Of a stretch of DNA of 64,000 nucleotides, positions 55,725 through 64,000 are shown one piece after another (the first letter of the stretch is position 1; every line of letters starts with the position of its first letter). This DNA is from Ruegeria atlantica. GTDB lineage: Bacteria; Pseudomonadota; Alphaproteobacteria; Rhodobacterales; Rhodobacteraceae. The DNA is taken from NCBI RefSeq assembly GCF_001458195.1, contig NZ_CYPU01000039.1, positions 806,093-870,092 of the forward strand, given 5' to 3'. The notes below the pieces were generated by a model that was not told the origin of the DNA, did no database searches, and worked only from the letters and a program-made list of their open reading frames with translations. The position numbers and the translations under genes were made by a program.

Positions 55725-57332
55725 ATGCTTGATATTGCCTCGAACCAACCCGTTTTGCCGCCCGAGATTGCTCGGCGCCGGACATTCGCCATCATCTCGC
55801 ACCCGGATGCGGGCAAGACGACGCTGACCGAAAAGTTCCTGTTGTACGGGGGCGCTATTCAGATGGCCGGTCAGGTGCGCGCCAAGGGCGAAGCCCGGCG
55901 CACCCGTTCGGACTTTATGCAGATGGAGAAGGATCGCGGTATCTCGGTTTCCGCATCGGCGATGTCCTTTGACTATGACACTTTCAGGTTCAATCTGGTG
56001 GATACGCCCGGCCACAGTGATTTCTCGGAAGACACCTATCGCACGCTGACCGCTGTGGACGCCGCCGTGATGGTGATCGACGGCGCAAAAGGTGTGGAAA
56101 GCCAGACGCAGAAACTGTTCGAGGTCTGCCGCCTGCGCGATCTGCCGATCCTGACCTTCTGTAACAAGATGGACCGCGAAAGCCGCGATACGTTCGAGAT
56201 CATCGACGAAATTCAGGAAATGCTGGCCATTGACGTCACGCCTGCCGCGTGGCCCATCGGCGTCGGCCGCGATTTCATCGGCTGCTACGACATGCTGCGC
56301 GACCGGCTGGAGCTGATGGACCGCGCCGACCGTAACAAAGTGGCCGAAAGCATCGAGATCAACGGTCTTGATGACCCCAAGCTCGCGGAACACGTACCCG
56401 AGCACCTGCTGGAGAAGTTCCTGGAAGAGGTCGAGATGGCGCGGGAGCTGCTGCCCGCCATGGACCCGCAGGCGGTGCTTGAGGGGCATATGACCCCGAT
56501 CTGGTTCGGTTCGGCGATCAACTCGTTCGGTGTCAAGGAACTGATGGAGGGCATCGGCGCTTATGGCCCGCAGCCGCAAATCCAGTCTGCCGAACCGCGT
56601 CAAATCGCACCGGATGAAAAGAAGGTCGCCGGTTTTGTCTTCAAGGTTCAGGCAAATATGGACCCAAAGCACCGCGACCGCGTCGCCTTTGTTCGCATGG
56701 CATCGGGCCATTTCAAGCGTGGTATGAAGCTGACCCACGTGCGATCGAAAAAGCCGATGGCGATTTCGAACCCTGTGCTGTTTCTGGCGTCCGACCGCGA
56801 ACTGGCCGAAGAGGCCTGGGCCGGTGATATCATCGGCATCCCCAACCACGGGCAATTGCGCATCGGCGACACGCTGACCGAAGGCGAAGCGATCCGGGTG
56901 ACCGGCATCCCGTCCTTCGCGCCGGAACTGCTGCAAACCGTGCGCCCGGGCGATCCAATGAAGGCCAAGCATCTGGAAAAGGCTCTGATGCAATTTGCCG
57001 AGGAAGGTGCCGCGAAGGTGTTCAAACCTTCGATCGGATCGGGCTTTATCGTCGGCGTCGTCGGCGCGTTGCAATTCGAAGTACTCGCCAGCCGGATTGA
57101 GATGGAATACGGCCTGCCCGTGCGCTTTGAGGCGTCGCAATTCACCTCGGCCCGCTGGGTCAGCGGCGGCAAAGCCGAAGTCGAGAAGTTCGTCGAAGCC
57201 AACAAGCAGCACATCGCCCATGATCATGACGGCGATATCGTTTATCTGACGCGCCTGCAGTGGGACATCGACCGGGTCGTCCGCGACTATCCCGAACTGA
57301 ACCTGACGGCCACGAAAGAGATGATGGCGTGA
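55725..57332 (+). CDS. prfC: Peptide chain release factor 3
   Basis: A 535-residue translational GTPase that recycles RF1 and RF2 after termination. G1 ISHPDAGKTTLTEK, the effector region KDRGISVSASAMSF, G3 DTPGHSDFSED and G4 NKMDRE are in the first 150 residues, followed by domains II and III (SDRELAEEAWAGDIIGIPNHG; ARWVSGGKAEVEKF). Length agrees with E. coli RF3 (529). ATG 55725 is selected because family members begin just before the G1 motif; the 56 open codons before it are rejected. Confidence 0.96.
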   Translation: MLDIASNQPVLPPEIARRRTFAIISHPDAGKTTLTEKFLLYGGAIQMAGQVRAKGEARRTRSDFMQMEKDRGISVSASAMSFDYDTFRFNLVDTPGHSDFSEDTYRTLTAVDAAVMVIDGAKGVESQTQKLFEVCRLRDLPILTFCNKMDRESRDTFEIIDEIQEMLAIDVTPAAWPIGVGRDFIGCYDMLRDRLELMDRADRNKVAESIEINGLDDPKLAEHVPEHLLEKFLEEVEMARELLPAMDPQAVLEGHMTPIWFGSAINSFGVKELMEGIGAYGPQPQIQSAEPRQIAPDEKKVAGFVFKVQANMDPKHRDRVAFVRMASGHFKRGMKLTHVRSKKPMAISNPVLFLASDRELAEEAWAGDIIGIPNHGQLRIGDTLTEGEAIRVTGIPSFAPELLQTVRPGDPMKAKHLEKALMQFAEEGAAKVFKPSIGSGFIVGVVGALQFEVLASRIEMEYGLPVRFEASQFTSARWVSGGKAEVEKFVEANKQHIAHDHDGDIVYLTRLQWDIDRVVRDYPELNLTATKEMMA

Positions 57333-57353
57333 TGGCACGGGCCGAAAGCACGA

Positions 57354-57791
57354 ATGGATGATGATCTAACGTATTCGGGTGGCTTGCCCGCCCTGCAAGA
57401 CAGGTTCGAAAGGCGACGAGCGCCTTTCGACTTCTCGGACGAGGTACTGCCGGCAGAAGATGTCGATCTGACCCATTTGACGCGTCAGATTGTTCCTGAA
57501 AGCGCGACACGGCCGCAACCCGGCCAGGCGGATACATCCTGGACGCGCAAACGCCGACACATCGCGCAGGAATTCGTCGGAAAATCTGAACTGGCGTTTC
57601 TGAACGCGCAGCTTATTTCGAACTTGCGGAAACGATCCTGGCCGAACCACGCCCCCGCCTTGTTTTGCCGGTTGTGGGCCGAGCATTCGGATCATCTGTT
57701 CAAGGCTTTGAATCGCGATCCCGGGACAGTGTTCCGGCGCCTGGCCAAAATGCATGAGACTCGTGCAGCGCGTAGGGAAGCGCGCCAATGA
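57354..57791 (+). CDS. Hypothetical protein before a glycosyltransferase
   Basis: A 145-residue basic, hydrophilic protein. I recognise no family. The middle (WTRKRRHIAQEFVGKSELAFLNAQL) and the C-terminal helix RLAKMHETRAARREARQ are helical and Arg-rich. Its stop overlaps the start of the glycosyltransferase (ATGA), which argues for translation of both; the start ATG 57354 has no strong ribosome site. Confidence 0.6.
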   Translation: MDDDLTYSGGLPALQDRFERRRAPFDFSDEVLPAEDVDLTHLTRQIVPESATRPQPGQADTSWTRKRRHIAQEFVGKSELAFLNAQLISNLRKRSWPNHAPALFCRLWAEHSDHLFKALNRDPGTVFRRLAKMHETRAARREARQ

Positions 57792-58717
57792 CGACCTGGG
57801 GTATCGTCTCAATGGTTCGCGGATCGACCCGCGACATACTCAGGTTCGCGGCCCATCACCTCGATCTGGGTGCGGGTTATCTGTACATTTACCTGGACGA
57901 ACCTAATCGTGAGGCGCACCGGGCCCTCAGGAAACACCCGAAAATCAGGGCGCGAATCTGTGATGATGTCTTTTGGGATAAACGCAAACGCGACCGCCCG
58001 GACCGCCATCAGGTTCGTCAGACACTTCATGCCACATTCGCCTATCGCAACACCGATCTGGACTGGCTGGCCCATATCGACGTGGATGAGTTCCTTTGGT
58101 CTTCAAAACCCATCCGGGAGCAGTTGCAATCCGTCCCCGCGGAAATCCCTGCCGTCCGTGTCCGGCCAATGGAGGCAATGGCAGGCGGCGAGGATCTGTT
58201 CAAGGCGCATATCCCCAGCGGCCCGGACCGCTCAGCCATGGTACAGTCCGTCTATCCCAACTATGGCAGCTTTGTACTCGGCGGGTTCCTCAGCCACGTT
58301 CAGGGTAAGCTGTTCGTCCGCACAGGCATGGAAAAGCTGAACTTTCGCATCCACAACCTGTTTCAAAACAAAAAACTTCTACCCTGCAAATTCGAACTTC
58401 CGGGGTTGGAGCTTTGTCATCGCCACGCCCCTGACTGGGATCACTGGGCGGCGCATTACCAGTTCCGGATGGCGCGTGGGTCCTATCAACCCGGCATGTC
58501 CCCGAACGTTCCGCGCGAACTGGGCGGTCTGAACAAGAATGAGTTGTTCAACTGGATCGAGACAGAACAGGGCCAGGACGGCTTGCGCGCGTTTTATGAC
58601 GAAATTAGCGGTGCCGATCCCGGCGTACGCGCACGTCTCGAAGAATATGGGTTGATCCGGCACAGACCGCTGGATCTGGACGCTAAGGTTGCGAAACACT
58701 TTCCCGGAAGCTGCTGA
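57788..58717 (+). CDS. GT2/GT92-like glycosyltransferase
   Basis: A 309-residue protein with a GT-A-type core. Residues 1-50 contain a family-typical start (RFAAHHLDLGAGYLYIYLDE), and WLAHIDVDEFLW near residue 98 holds the DxD-type metal and sugar-nucleotide site. The segment FRIHNLFQNKK and LELCHRHAPDWDHWA match the DUF23/GT92-like and LPS-glycosyltransferase group. The acceptor is unknown; a surface polysaccharide is plausible. It overlaps the preceding hypothetical gene by 4 bases. Confidence 0.78.
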   Translation: MTTWGIVSMVRGSTRDILRFAAHHLDLGAGYLYIYLDEPNREAHRALRKHPKIRARICDDVFWDKRKRDRPDRHQVRQTLHATFAYRNTDLDWLAHIDVDEFLWSSKPIREQLQSVPAEIPAVRVRPMEAMAGGEDLFKAHIPSGPDRSAMVQSVYPNYGSFVLGGFLSHVQGKLFVRTGMEKLNFRIHNLFQNKKLLPCKFELPGLELCHRHAPDWDHWAAHYQFRMARGSYQPGMSPNVPRELGGLNKNELFNWIETEQGQDGLRAFYDEISGADPGVRARLEEYGLIRHRPLDLDAKVAKHFPGSC

Positions 58718-58773
58718 ATTGTTGCAGAAAACCAGCAGTGGGCGTTAGCGACGTCAGGTTAAGGGCTCTTCAT

Positions 58774-58802
58774 TTGACCCTGCCCCATGATTTTGTTATG
58801 TC
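58774..58802 (+). promoter_or_regulatory. Sigma-70-type promoter upstream of rhlE
   Basis: TTGACC (58774-58779), a 17-base spacer, and TATGTC (58797-58802). The leader to ATG 58902 would be about 90 bases. Predicted by eye. Confidence 0.5.
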
Positions 58803-58901
58803 CGCGCAAAGCCGAAATGCGCCTGACAGCGTATGGCCATCCGGGCCCGGCATTCCTTTGACGCGCGGGCTAGGTCTAGTGTCCGCATGAACCGGACATA
58901 C

Positions 58902-60317
58902 ATGACAAAATTCAACGAACTGAACCTGAACCCGAAGGTCCTCAAAGCCATTGAGGAAGCCGGATACGAAACGCCCACGCCAATTCAGGAAGGCGCGATA
59001 CCCGCGGCCCTTGAAGGTCGGGATGTTCTGGGCATTGCTCAGACCGGTACCGGCAAGACGGCCAGCTTTACGCTGCCGATGATCACCTTGCTGGCTCGTG
59101 GGCGCGCCCGTGCACGTATGCCGCGCTCGCTGGTGCTGTGCCCGACCCGGGAACTGGCCGCGCAGGTGGCCGAGAATTTCGACACCTACGCCAAACACCT
59201 GAAACTGACCAAAGCGCTGCTGATCGGCGGCGTTAGCTTCAAAGAACAGGACGCGTTGATCGACCGGGGCGTTGACGTCCTGATCGCCACGCCGGGTCGC
59301 CTGCTGGACCATTTTGAACGCGGTAAGCTTCTTTTGACCGGTGTTCAAATCATGGTTGTCGACGAAGCTGACCGGATGCTGGACATGGGGTTCATCCCCG
59401 ATATCGAACGCATCTTCTCGCTGACGCCGTTCACGCGCCAGACCTTGTTCTTTTCGGCCACTATGGCGCCCGAGATTGAGCGGATCACTGACACCTTCCT
59501 GTCCGCACCCACGCGGGTCGAGGTTGCGCGTCAGGCCACCGCTTCGGAAACTATTGAACAGGGCGTCGTGATGTTCAAAGGCGGTCGTCGGGATCGTGAG
59601 GCCAGCCAGAAACGCAATGTCCTGCGGGCGCTGATCGACGCTGAAGGCGAGAAGTGCACCAACGCCATCATCTTCTGCAACCGCAAGACCGATGTGGATA
59701 TCTGCGCCAAGTCTCTCAAGAAATACGGCTATGACGCCGCCGCGATCCACGGCGATCTGGATCAATCCCAGCGCACGAAAACACTCGACGGCTTCCGGGA
59801 CGGGTCTTTGCGCCTACTCGTGGCCTCGGACGTGGCCGCGCGCGGATTGGATGTGCCATCCGTCAGCCATGTGATCAATTTCGACGTCCCCGGCCACCCC
59901 GAGGATTACGTCCACCGCATTGGCCGCACCGGTCGCGCCGGGCGTGAGGGCAAGGCGATCACGATCTGCTCTTCCCGCGATGAAAAGGCGCTGGCGGCGG
60001 TGGAGAAGTTGATTCAGAAAGAAATTCCCCGTCTGAACAACCCGATTGAGGCGGATGACTCCAAAGCCGATACCCCAAAAACCGAGAATCAGCCCAAGGC
60101 GGCGGACACCAAAAAGTCCGATCGGCGCAAAAGCGAGCCCCGTACGGAAATAGAGCCTCGTAAGGATAGAGAACCGCGCAAGGATAGAGAGCCCCGTAAG
60201 GTCAAAGAGTCCAAAGGCCGCGGTCGCAGAGACGACAGGGGCCCTGCAGTTGTCGGCATGGGCGATCACTTGCCCAGCTTCATCGCCCTCAGCTTTGACG
60301 AACGCCGCGCAGGCTAA
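58902..60317 (+). CDS. rhlE: DEAD-box RNA helicase RhlE type
   Basis: A 471-residue RNA helicase. Q motif TPTPIQEGAIP, Walker A AQTGTGKT, PTRELAAQ, VDEADRMLDMGF, SAT, and HRIGRTGRAG are all present in the first 370 residues. The C-terminal tail is highly charged and repetitive (KDREPRKDREPRK), with a near-perfect tandem DNA repeat around 60165-60200. Such tails bind RNA and are common in RhlE proteins. ATG 58902 is favoured; ATG 58887 is also in frame. The stop overlaps the convergent EamA stop by 3 bases. Confidence 0.95.
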   Translation: MTKFNELNLNPKVLKAIEEAGYETPTPIQEGAIPAALEGRDVLGIAQTGTGKTASFTLPMITLLARGRARARMPRSLVLCPTRELAAQVAENFDTYAKHLKLTKALLIGGVSFKEQDALIDRGVDVLIATPGRLLDHFERGKLLLTGVQIMVVDEADRMLDMGFIPDIERIFSLTPFTRQTLFFSATMAPEIERITDTFLSAPTRVEVARQATASETIEQGVVMFKGGRRDREASQKRNVLRALIDAEGEKCTNAIIFCNRKTDVDICAKSLKKYGYDAAAIHGDLDQSQRTKTLDGFRDGSLRLLVASDVAARGLDVPSVSHVINFDVPGHPEDYVHRIGRTGRAGREGKAITICSSRDEKALAAVEKLIQKEIPRLNNPIEADDSKADTPKTENQPKAADTKKSDRRKSEPRTEIEPRKDREPRKDREPRKVKESKGRGRRDDRGPAVVGMGDHLPSFIALSFDERRAG

Positions 60318-61216
60318 ATCGTAAGCACCAATGCCAGTATCGAGGCACCAAGCAACATCATCCCGGCGATCTCACGCCGGGTGATTCTTTCGCGAAAAAA
60401 CAAGAGCGAGGCGAACAGGCTGAAGATCAGTTCGACCTGCCCGAGAGCTTTGACATAGGCCGCGTTTTGCAGCGTGAAGGCGAAGAACCAGCAGAACGAT
60501 CCACATAGACTGGTGAGCCCGACAAAAACGCCCGTTCGGCGTGTGTCCCAAACCGCGCGCAGCTCGGCACGGTCGCGCCACAGCAGCCACAGCCCCATGC
60601 TGAGGAATTGGAACGAAACCACCACTGCCAAAGTGACCAGCGCCCGGAACCAGGCGTTCAAATCCCCCAGTTCCAACGAGGCACCGCGATAGCTGACGGA
60701 TGAGAAAGCAAACAGCACGCCCGAACCCAGCCCAAGGCGCGATGCACGGTTGGTGAGGTGTGCCCACCAAGCCCCTTCTCCACCAGGACTTTTCGACAAC
60801 AGCAAGACAGCCACCAGTCCCAGAACAATCGCAAACAACGCACCCGAGGACACCTGATCGCCCAGGACCAAAAATCCGACGATGGCGGTTTGGACAACTT
60901 CGGTCTTCTTGAATGTAATACCGACGGCAAAATTGCGTTGTTTGAACAGGGCCACCACGCAGATGGTCGCCAAAATCTGCGTTGTCCCGCCGATCACTGC
61001 AAACAACCAGAAACGCCCGGTCAGGGCCGGTAGGCTAAATCCGGTCAATTGCATTGCCACGATCAGCGCAAGGACTGCCAACGGCATGGAATAGGCAAAC
61101 CGCGCAAAAGTCGCGCCGGCTGCCGAAAGTTTCACGGTGCTCAGCGACTTTTGCAGCATGAACCGCACGGTCTGAAATGCCGCGGCGGCGATGGTGATGG
61201 GAATCCACAAACTCAT
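60314..61216 (-). CDS. EamA/DMT-family transporter
   Basis: A 300-residue membrane protein with about ten helices in two EamA repeats. The first half contains KLSAAGATFARFAYSMPLAVLAL and LALVAVLLLSKSP-like segments; the second half ends EAALF-type LIFSLFASLLFFRERITRREIAGMMLLGASI, typical of DMT exporters. Substrates range from amino acids to metabolites and cannot be told. It converges on rhlE, and the desaturase gene lies 21 bases upstream on the same strand. Confidence 0.88.
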   Translation of the reverse strand: MSLWIPITIAAAAFQTVRFMLQKSLSTVKLSAAGATFARFAYSMPLAVLALIVAMQLTGFSLPALTGRFWLFAVIGGTTQILATICVVALFKQRNFAVGITFKKTEVVQTAIVGFLVLGDQVSSGALFAIVLGLVAVLLLSKSPGGEGAWWAHLTNRASRLGLGSGVLFAFSSVSYRGASLELGDLNAWFRALVTLAVVVSFQFLSMGLWLLWRDRAELRAVWDTRRTGVFVGLTSLCGSFCWFFAFTLQNAAYVKALGQVELIFSLFASLLFFRERITRREIAGMMLLGASILALVLTI

Positions 61217-61237
61217 GGATTCCCTTGTGTCGTCAAA

Positions 61238-62122
61238 TCAACCCTTTGGCCAGAGCGGATGCTCGACCGGGTCCTTGATACGCCAGAAATAAGATCGGAA
61301 AATCTGCCCGTAAGACCGATAGACATAAGCGTGGTTGCTGGCCAGATAGCCGTCTTTCCCGGCACGATAAAGCGCAGGCAACCGGTACCACGGAGCACCG
61401 GGATTCATGTGATGAACGACGTGCAGATTGTTGTTCAGAAACAAAAAAGCCAACAACCCGCGATCTTCGACAATGACCGTTCGGGCACTGGAGCATTCGT
61501 GCGCCCGGTGTTCAAGAAACGTCCGGATCTTGACCAAGCCCAAACCAATATAAGCGGACAGAACAAAGGCCCATAAAGGCATTGGAGACCGAGAAACCAC
61601 CCACAAAACCGCAGCCACTCCGATCAGGTGCAGTCCCCATGCCAACAGTACGGCTCTGTCTCCGCGTTTGGCGCCGCGCAACTCATCCCGAAAGAAGATA
61701 TACTGACCAATCGCCGGGCCCAGCACCATGCGTCCAAGCAGCGTGTTATTCGCTCTCAGCAGTCGCTTTTGCCAGCCTTTGAGCGTATTCCAAACTTTCG
61801 GGTCCAGATAGTTCGACTCAGGGTCGTCATAGGGGTCGGTCAGCGTCGAATCCCTGTGATGCGCCAGATGTAGGTCGCGGAACCGGTTGTACGGAATGAA
61901 CAAGGTTAGCGGCGGCGCCATCAGCGCCTCGTTCAGCCAACGCGTGCGGAACGGGTGCCCGTGCAGCGCCTCGTGCGTCAGCGACGAGTGCAGCGCCGCC
62001 ACCAAGCCCATGGCGGGAATGGCCAGCCAGACGGGAAGTGTAAAGATCACCCCCAGCCACGCCGCATAACACGCAATGATCAGGGCAAAGGTGCCCCACT
62101 CGGGACCTGGCCGCTCAGACAT
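61238..62122 (-). CDS. Fatty acid desaturase
   Basis: A 294-residue membrane di-iron desaturase. The three His boxes are HEALHG, HLAHH and HVVHH, in the expected order with two pairs of membrane helices between. The enzyme would put a double bond into membrane lipid acyl chains, or act on a related lipid. ATG 62122 is chosen (8-base overlap with the DUF2061 stop); ATG 62158 would extend it by 12 residues. It belongs to the unit that faces the XRE regulator. Confidence 0.9.
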   Translation of the reverse strand: MSERPGPEWGTFALIIACYAAWLGVIFTLPVWLAIPAMGLVAALHSSLTHEALHGHPFRTRWLNEALMAPPLTLFIPYNRFRDLHLAHHRDSTLTDPYDDPESNYLDPKVWNTLKGWQKRLLRANNTLLGRMVLGPAIGQYIFFRDELRGAKRGDRAVLLAWGLHLIGVAAVLWVVSRSPMPLWAFVLSAYIGLGLVKIRTFLEHRAHECSSARTVIVEDRGLLAFLFLNNNLHVVHHMNPGAPWYRLPALYRAGKDGYLASNHAYVYRSYGQIFRSYFWRIKDPVEHPLWPKG

Positions 62123-62330
62123 TTCGGCCCCATGTGATGCCTGCCCAGACACGCTCATAGATCACGTACATCGTCAGGCCGATGCCCGTGTTCACAATCG
62201 CCAACGTCCCACCAACTGCGGCAGAACCTGTCGCGATCAGACCCACCAGCGTCATCATGACCAGGCCCATCGCATTCCACACCACAGCCTTCACGACCGA
62301 TCTTCGTCGCGTTTCCATTCCGTCACCCAT
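62115..62330 (-). CDS. DUF2061 membrane protein
   Basis: A 71-residue protein with two hydrophobic segments and the DUF2061-type features: RRRSVVKAVVWNAMG at the N-terminus, then a Gly-rich helix (AIVNTGIGLTMYVIYERVWAGITWG). Its role is unknown. It overlaps the desaturase start and is probably translated with it. The start may be ATG 62330 or ATG 62318. Confidence 0.85.
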   Translation of the reverse strand: MGDGMETRRRSVVKAVVWNAMGLVMMTLVGLIATGSAAVGGTLAIVNTGIGLTMYVIYERVWAGITWGRNV

Positions 62331-62400
62331 ATTATTGTTATGTTTTAAGAATTACGGATCGTGGCCGAGTTGAAAATTCTGAATATGATTAACAAAATTC

Positions 62401-62412
62401 ATCATCCATGAT
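62401..62412. promoter_or_regulatory. Short palindrome in the divergent gap of the XRE regulator
   Basis: ATCATCCATGAT is a 5-bp inverted repeat around CC in a very AT-rich 94-base gap between the DUF2061/desaturase unit and the XRE regulator gene. It lies 12 bases before the regulator's ATG, a common place for an autorepressor site. The evidence is suggestive only. Confidence 0.3.
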
Positions 62413-62424
62413 ATAAATCAACAT

Positions 62425-63288
62425 ATGACGGATAAATTAGACAAACGAGATCGCGCTGCACAGTTTCGCCAACGCCTTGCCCGCGCGATGGAAGAACGTG
62501 ACATCAGCCAAAGCGCGCTGGCCCGGGATATCGGTGTCGACCGATCGACCGTATCTCAACTTTTGACTGGCGAAGGTGCGCGCCTGCCGAACGCGCATGT
62601 CGTTGGCAGCTGCGCCACAGCGCTTGGTGTTTCGGCTGACTGGCTGCTGAGCTTATCGGATCGGCCCGAAAGCGCTGCAGAGCTTCTGGCGCTTTCTCTG
62701 AGTATGACCAAGGCGCCACGCGCGCTGGTCGATGAACGTATTTTCGAATGGCACAAAGAGGCGGCTGGCTACAAGGTTCGCTATGTACCCGCCACCCTGC
62801 CCGACATGCTGAAAACCCGCGCCGTGCTAGAGTGGGAATACGCCCCGCATCTGGGGCGAACGGCAGATCAGGCCATCGGCGCGTCAGAAGACCGGCTGAC
62901 GTGGATGCGCAGCGCGCAATCAGATTATGAGATCGCCATGCCGCTGTATGAGATCGACAGCTTTGCCCGCGCGACCGGATACTACGAAGGCCTGTGCCCG
63001 AAAATCAGGATGGATCAGATCGACCACTTGTTAGAGCTGAGCGATCAGCTTTATCCCCGCATGCGCATCTATCTGTTTGATGCCAAACGCCTCTATTCTG
63101 CGCCGGTCACGATTTTTGGCCCGCTGCTGTGTGTGTTCTACGCGGGAAGTCACTATATGGCCTTTCGAGACCGCGACAGGATCGAAGTTTTTTCCCGTCA
63201 TTTCGATACGTTGGTGCGAGAAGCGGATGTGACGGCGCGGGACTTCCCCGATCATCTCAGGCAGCTGCGATCAACGATTTCCGCCTGA
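62425..63288 (+). CDS. XRE-family transcriptional regulator
   Basis: A 287-residue regulator with an HTH_3 domain at residues 13-75 (ERDISQSALARDIGVDRSTVSQLL, LGVSADWLLSL). The remaining 200 residues, unlike those of short XRE repressors, form a separate sensing domain of unknown fold (VRYVPATLPDMLKTRAVLEWEY; FGPLLCVFYAGSHYMAFRDRD). It is divergent from the desaturase unit, so regulation of membrane-lipid genes is a plausible inference. The start ATG 62425 has little ribosome site. Confidence 0.88.
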   Translation: MTDKLDKRDRAAQFRQRLARAMEERDISQSALARDIGVDRSTVSQLLTGEGARLPNAHVVGSCATALGVSADWLLSLSDRPESAAELLALSLSMTKAPRALVDERIFEWHKEAAGYKVRYVPATLPDMLKTRAVLEWEYAPHLGRTADQAIGASEDRLTWMRSAQSDYEIAMPLYEIDSFARATGYYEGLCPKIRMDQIDHLLELSDQLYPRMRIYLFDAKRLYSAPVTIFGPLLCVFYAGSHYMAFRDRDRIEVFSRHFDTLVREADVTARDFPDHLRQLRSTISA

Positions 63289-63382
63289 TAACGGCCTCAT
63301 AGATGCGTAAGCGACCAAGGTGTGATATCGTCAATTGGCGCGAACTTTCGAGCGATCCGATCACAGACGGAGGACCATAGGA

Positions 63383-63565
63383 ATGGACGCATTAAAAACT
63401 GCTCAATACGCACGGGCGCTTTATTCCGCCCACGGAGATCAGGCCGAGGCGGAAGCTGCGCAGAAGATGCGCGAATGCAAAGACGCCGGGAACATGCAGC
63501 AAGCCCGTGACTGGCAGGCGGTTCGTCAGAGCATCCGCCAGATTCGCGGCCCCAATCAGGGTTAA
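63383..63565 (+). CDS. 60-residue hypothetical protein
   Basis: A small soluble, helical, charged protein: MDALKTAQYARALYSAHG, then EAEAAQKMRECKDAGN and a C-terminal Arg/Gln-rich end. A strong GGAGGACCATAGGA leader supports ATG 63383. I recognise no family, though small helical proteins of this kind are common in the Roseobacter group. It converges on the SDR with a 4-base stop overlap. Confidence 0.65.
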   Translation: MDALKTAQYARALYSAHGDQAEAEAAQKMRECKDAGNMQQARDWQAVRQSIRQIRGPNQG

Positions 63566-64000
63566 ACCTTTGGGTCGGGGTTGACCGTATGCCCGTCGAC
63601 GGCAATCACCTGCCCCGACACCAATCGGGCTGCATCCGATGCAAGGAATACAGCCATATTGGCAATGTCGTGACCTTCGACAAATCGGCCCATTGATGTG
63701 CCCGATGCGTATCCCTCATAGACCTGATCCCGCGTCATGCCCTTGGCATCGGCCTCGCGCTGCAGCACGCCTTCCATCCGTGGACCTTCTACCGACCCCG
63801 GGCAGATGACATTGCACCGCACGCCATGCGCGCCAAGCTCCATCGCCAGGGTCTTGGCCAGACCGATCATCCCCCACTTCGCCGCAGCATAAGGCGCGCG
63901 ATTTGGGTACCCGTATTGGCCAGCCGTCGAAGATGTAATGACCACGGCGCCACTGCCCTGACGTTTCAGGATCGGCGCCGCGTGTTTGGCGCACAGAAAG
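63562..64000 (-). CDS. Short-chain dehydrogenase/reductase, C-terminal part
   Basis: The 3' part of an SDR gene whose start lies beyond the window. The frame is open through base 63999. Seen: VVITSSTAGQYGYP with the catalytic Ser, PYAAAKWGMIGL with the catalytic YxxxK, CNVICPGSVEGPRM, and the C-terminal SGQVIAVDGHTV. The Rossmann cofactor motif is not in the window, so cofactor and substrate cannot be told. 3-Oxoacyl-ACP reductase-like or sugar-alcohol dehydrogenases are the nearest types. Confidence 0.85.
   Translation of the reverse strand, partial: FLCAKHAAPILKRQGSGAVVITSSTAGQYGYPNRAPYAAAKWGMIGLAKTLAMELGAHGVRCNVICPGSVEGPRMEGVLQREADAKGMTRDQVYEGYASGTSMGRFVEGHDIANMAVFLASDAARLVSGQVIAVDGHTVNPDPKV

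Noticed and set aside
55542..57338. A 598-codon open frame on the minus strand across the whole of prfC
   Set aside because: It mirrors prfC with its codon bias, has no ribosome site and no recognisable domains; long antisense frames are expected in high-G+C genes.

Overview
The window is an ordinary chromosomal stretch from an alphaproteobacterium, very probably a marine member of the Rhodobacteraceae (Roseobacter group). Four things point there: the gene order dusB(nifR3)-ntrB-ntrC-ntrY-ntrX ... trkA-trkH-hfq-hflX; NtrC and NtrX both lacking the sigma-54 contact loop; a fused ispDF; and a HemB without the zinc-binding cysteines. Coding density is high, G+C is mostly about 60 percent, and many genes touch or overlap by 1 to 4 bases. 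I found no rRNA, tRNA, CRISPR array, insertion sequence, phage or plasmid module.

Layout. 1-4.97 kb: end of an acyl-CoA synthetase, a DsbA/FrnE-type thiol protein, an MFS drug exporter, a TPR protein and an exported SH3-like protein. 4.97-13.9 kb: mfd, a small membrane protein, hemB, a YSC84/SYLF lipoprotein, a penicillin-acylase-type hydrolase and a SnoaL-like protein. 13.9-26.6 kb (minus strand): ABM-domain protein, hflX, hfq, trkH, trkA, ntrX, ntrY, ntrC, ntrB, dusB, interrupted by one plus-strand lipoprotein gene. 26.8-35.4 kb: ispDF-pgpA-cinA, amt, pyrE, dnaB, a GNAT gene, and alr overlapping an MlaE-type permease. 35.4-45.2 kb: MlaF-type ATPase, a low-G+C membrane protein, a PqiA-like protein, a coiled-coil membrane protein, radA, cvpA, a small AT-richer insertion, purF, a PilP-like mini-protein, an SDR and a DUF815-type ATPase. 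45.3-52.1 kb: tatABC, a WYL-regulator pair, and the surE-pcm-nlpD-like cluster with an orphan ABC ATPase upstream. 52.1-64 kb: arsM-like methyltransferase, an AlkC-like/SDR/SnoaL-like cluster, prfC, a glycosyltransferase pair, rhlE, an EamA transporter, a desaturase with a DUF2061 protein facing an XRE regulator, and a truncated SDR at the window edge.

Functions. The largest coherent block is nitrogen and potassium control: two two-component systems (NtrBC, NtrYX), Trk potassium uptake, Hfq and, about 3 kb away, the ammonium transporter Amt. Others are envelope maintenance (MlaE/F, PqiA-like, SurE-Pcm-NlpD-like, Tat export), DNA repair and replication (Mfd, RadA, DnaB, AlkC-like) and core biosynthesis (HemB, IspDF, PyrE, PurF, Alr).

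I see no large undescribed system. The least explained items are a perfect 12-bp inverted repeat in front of the WYL-regulator pair, a group of DnaA-box-like sequences before dnaB, the small-gene insertion between cvpA and purF (including a 73-residue four-CxxC protein), a free-standing PilP-like domain, and an SDR that has lost its catalytic Tyr and Lys.
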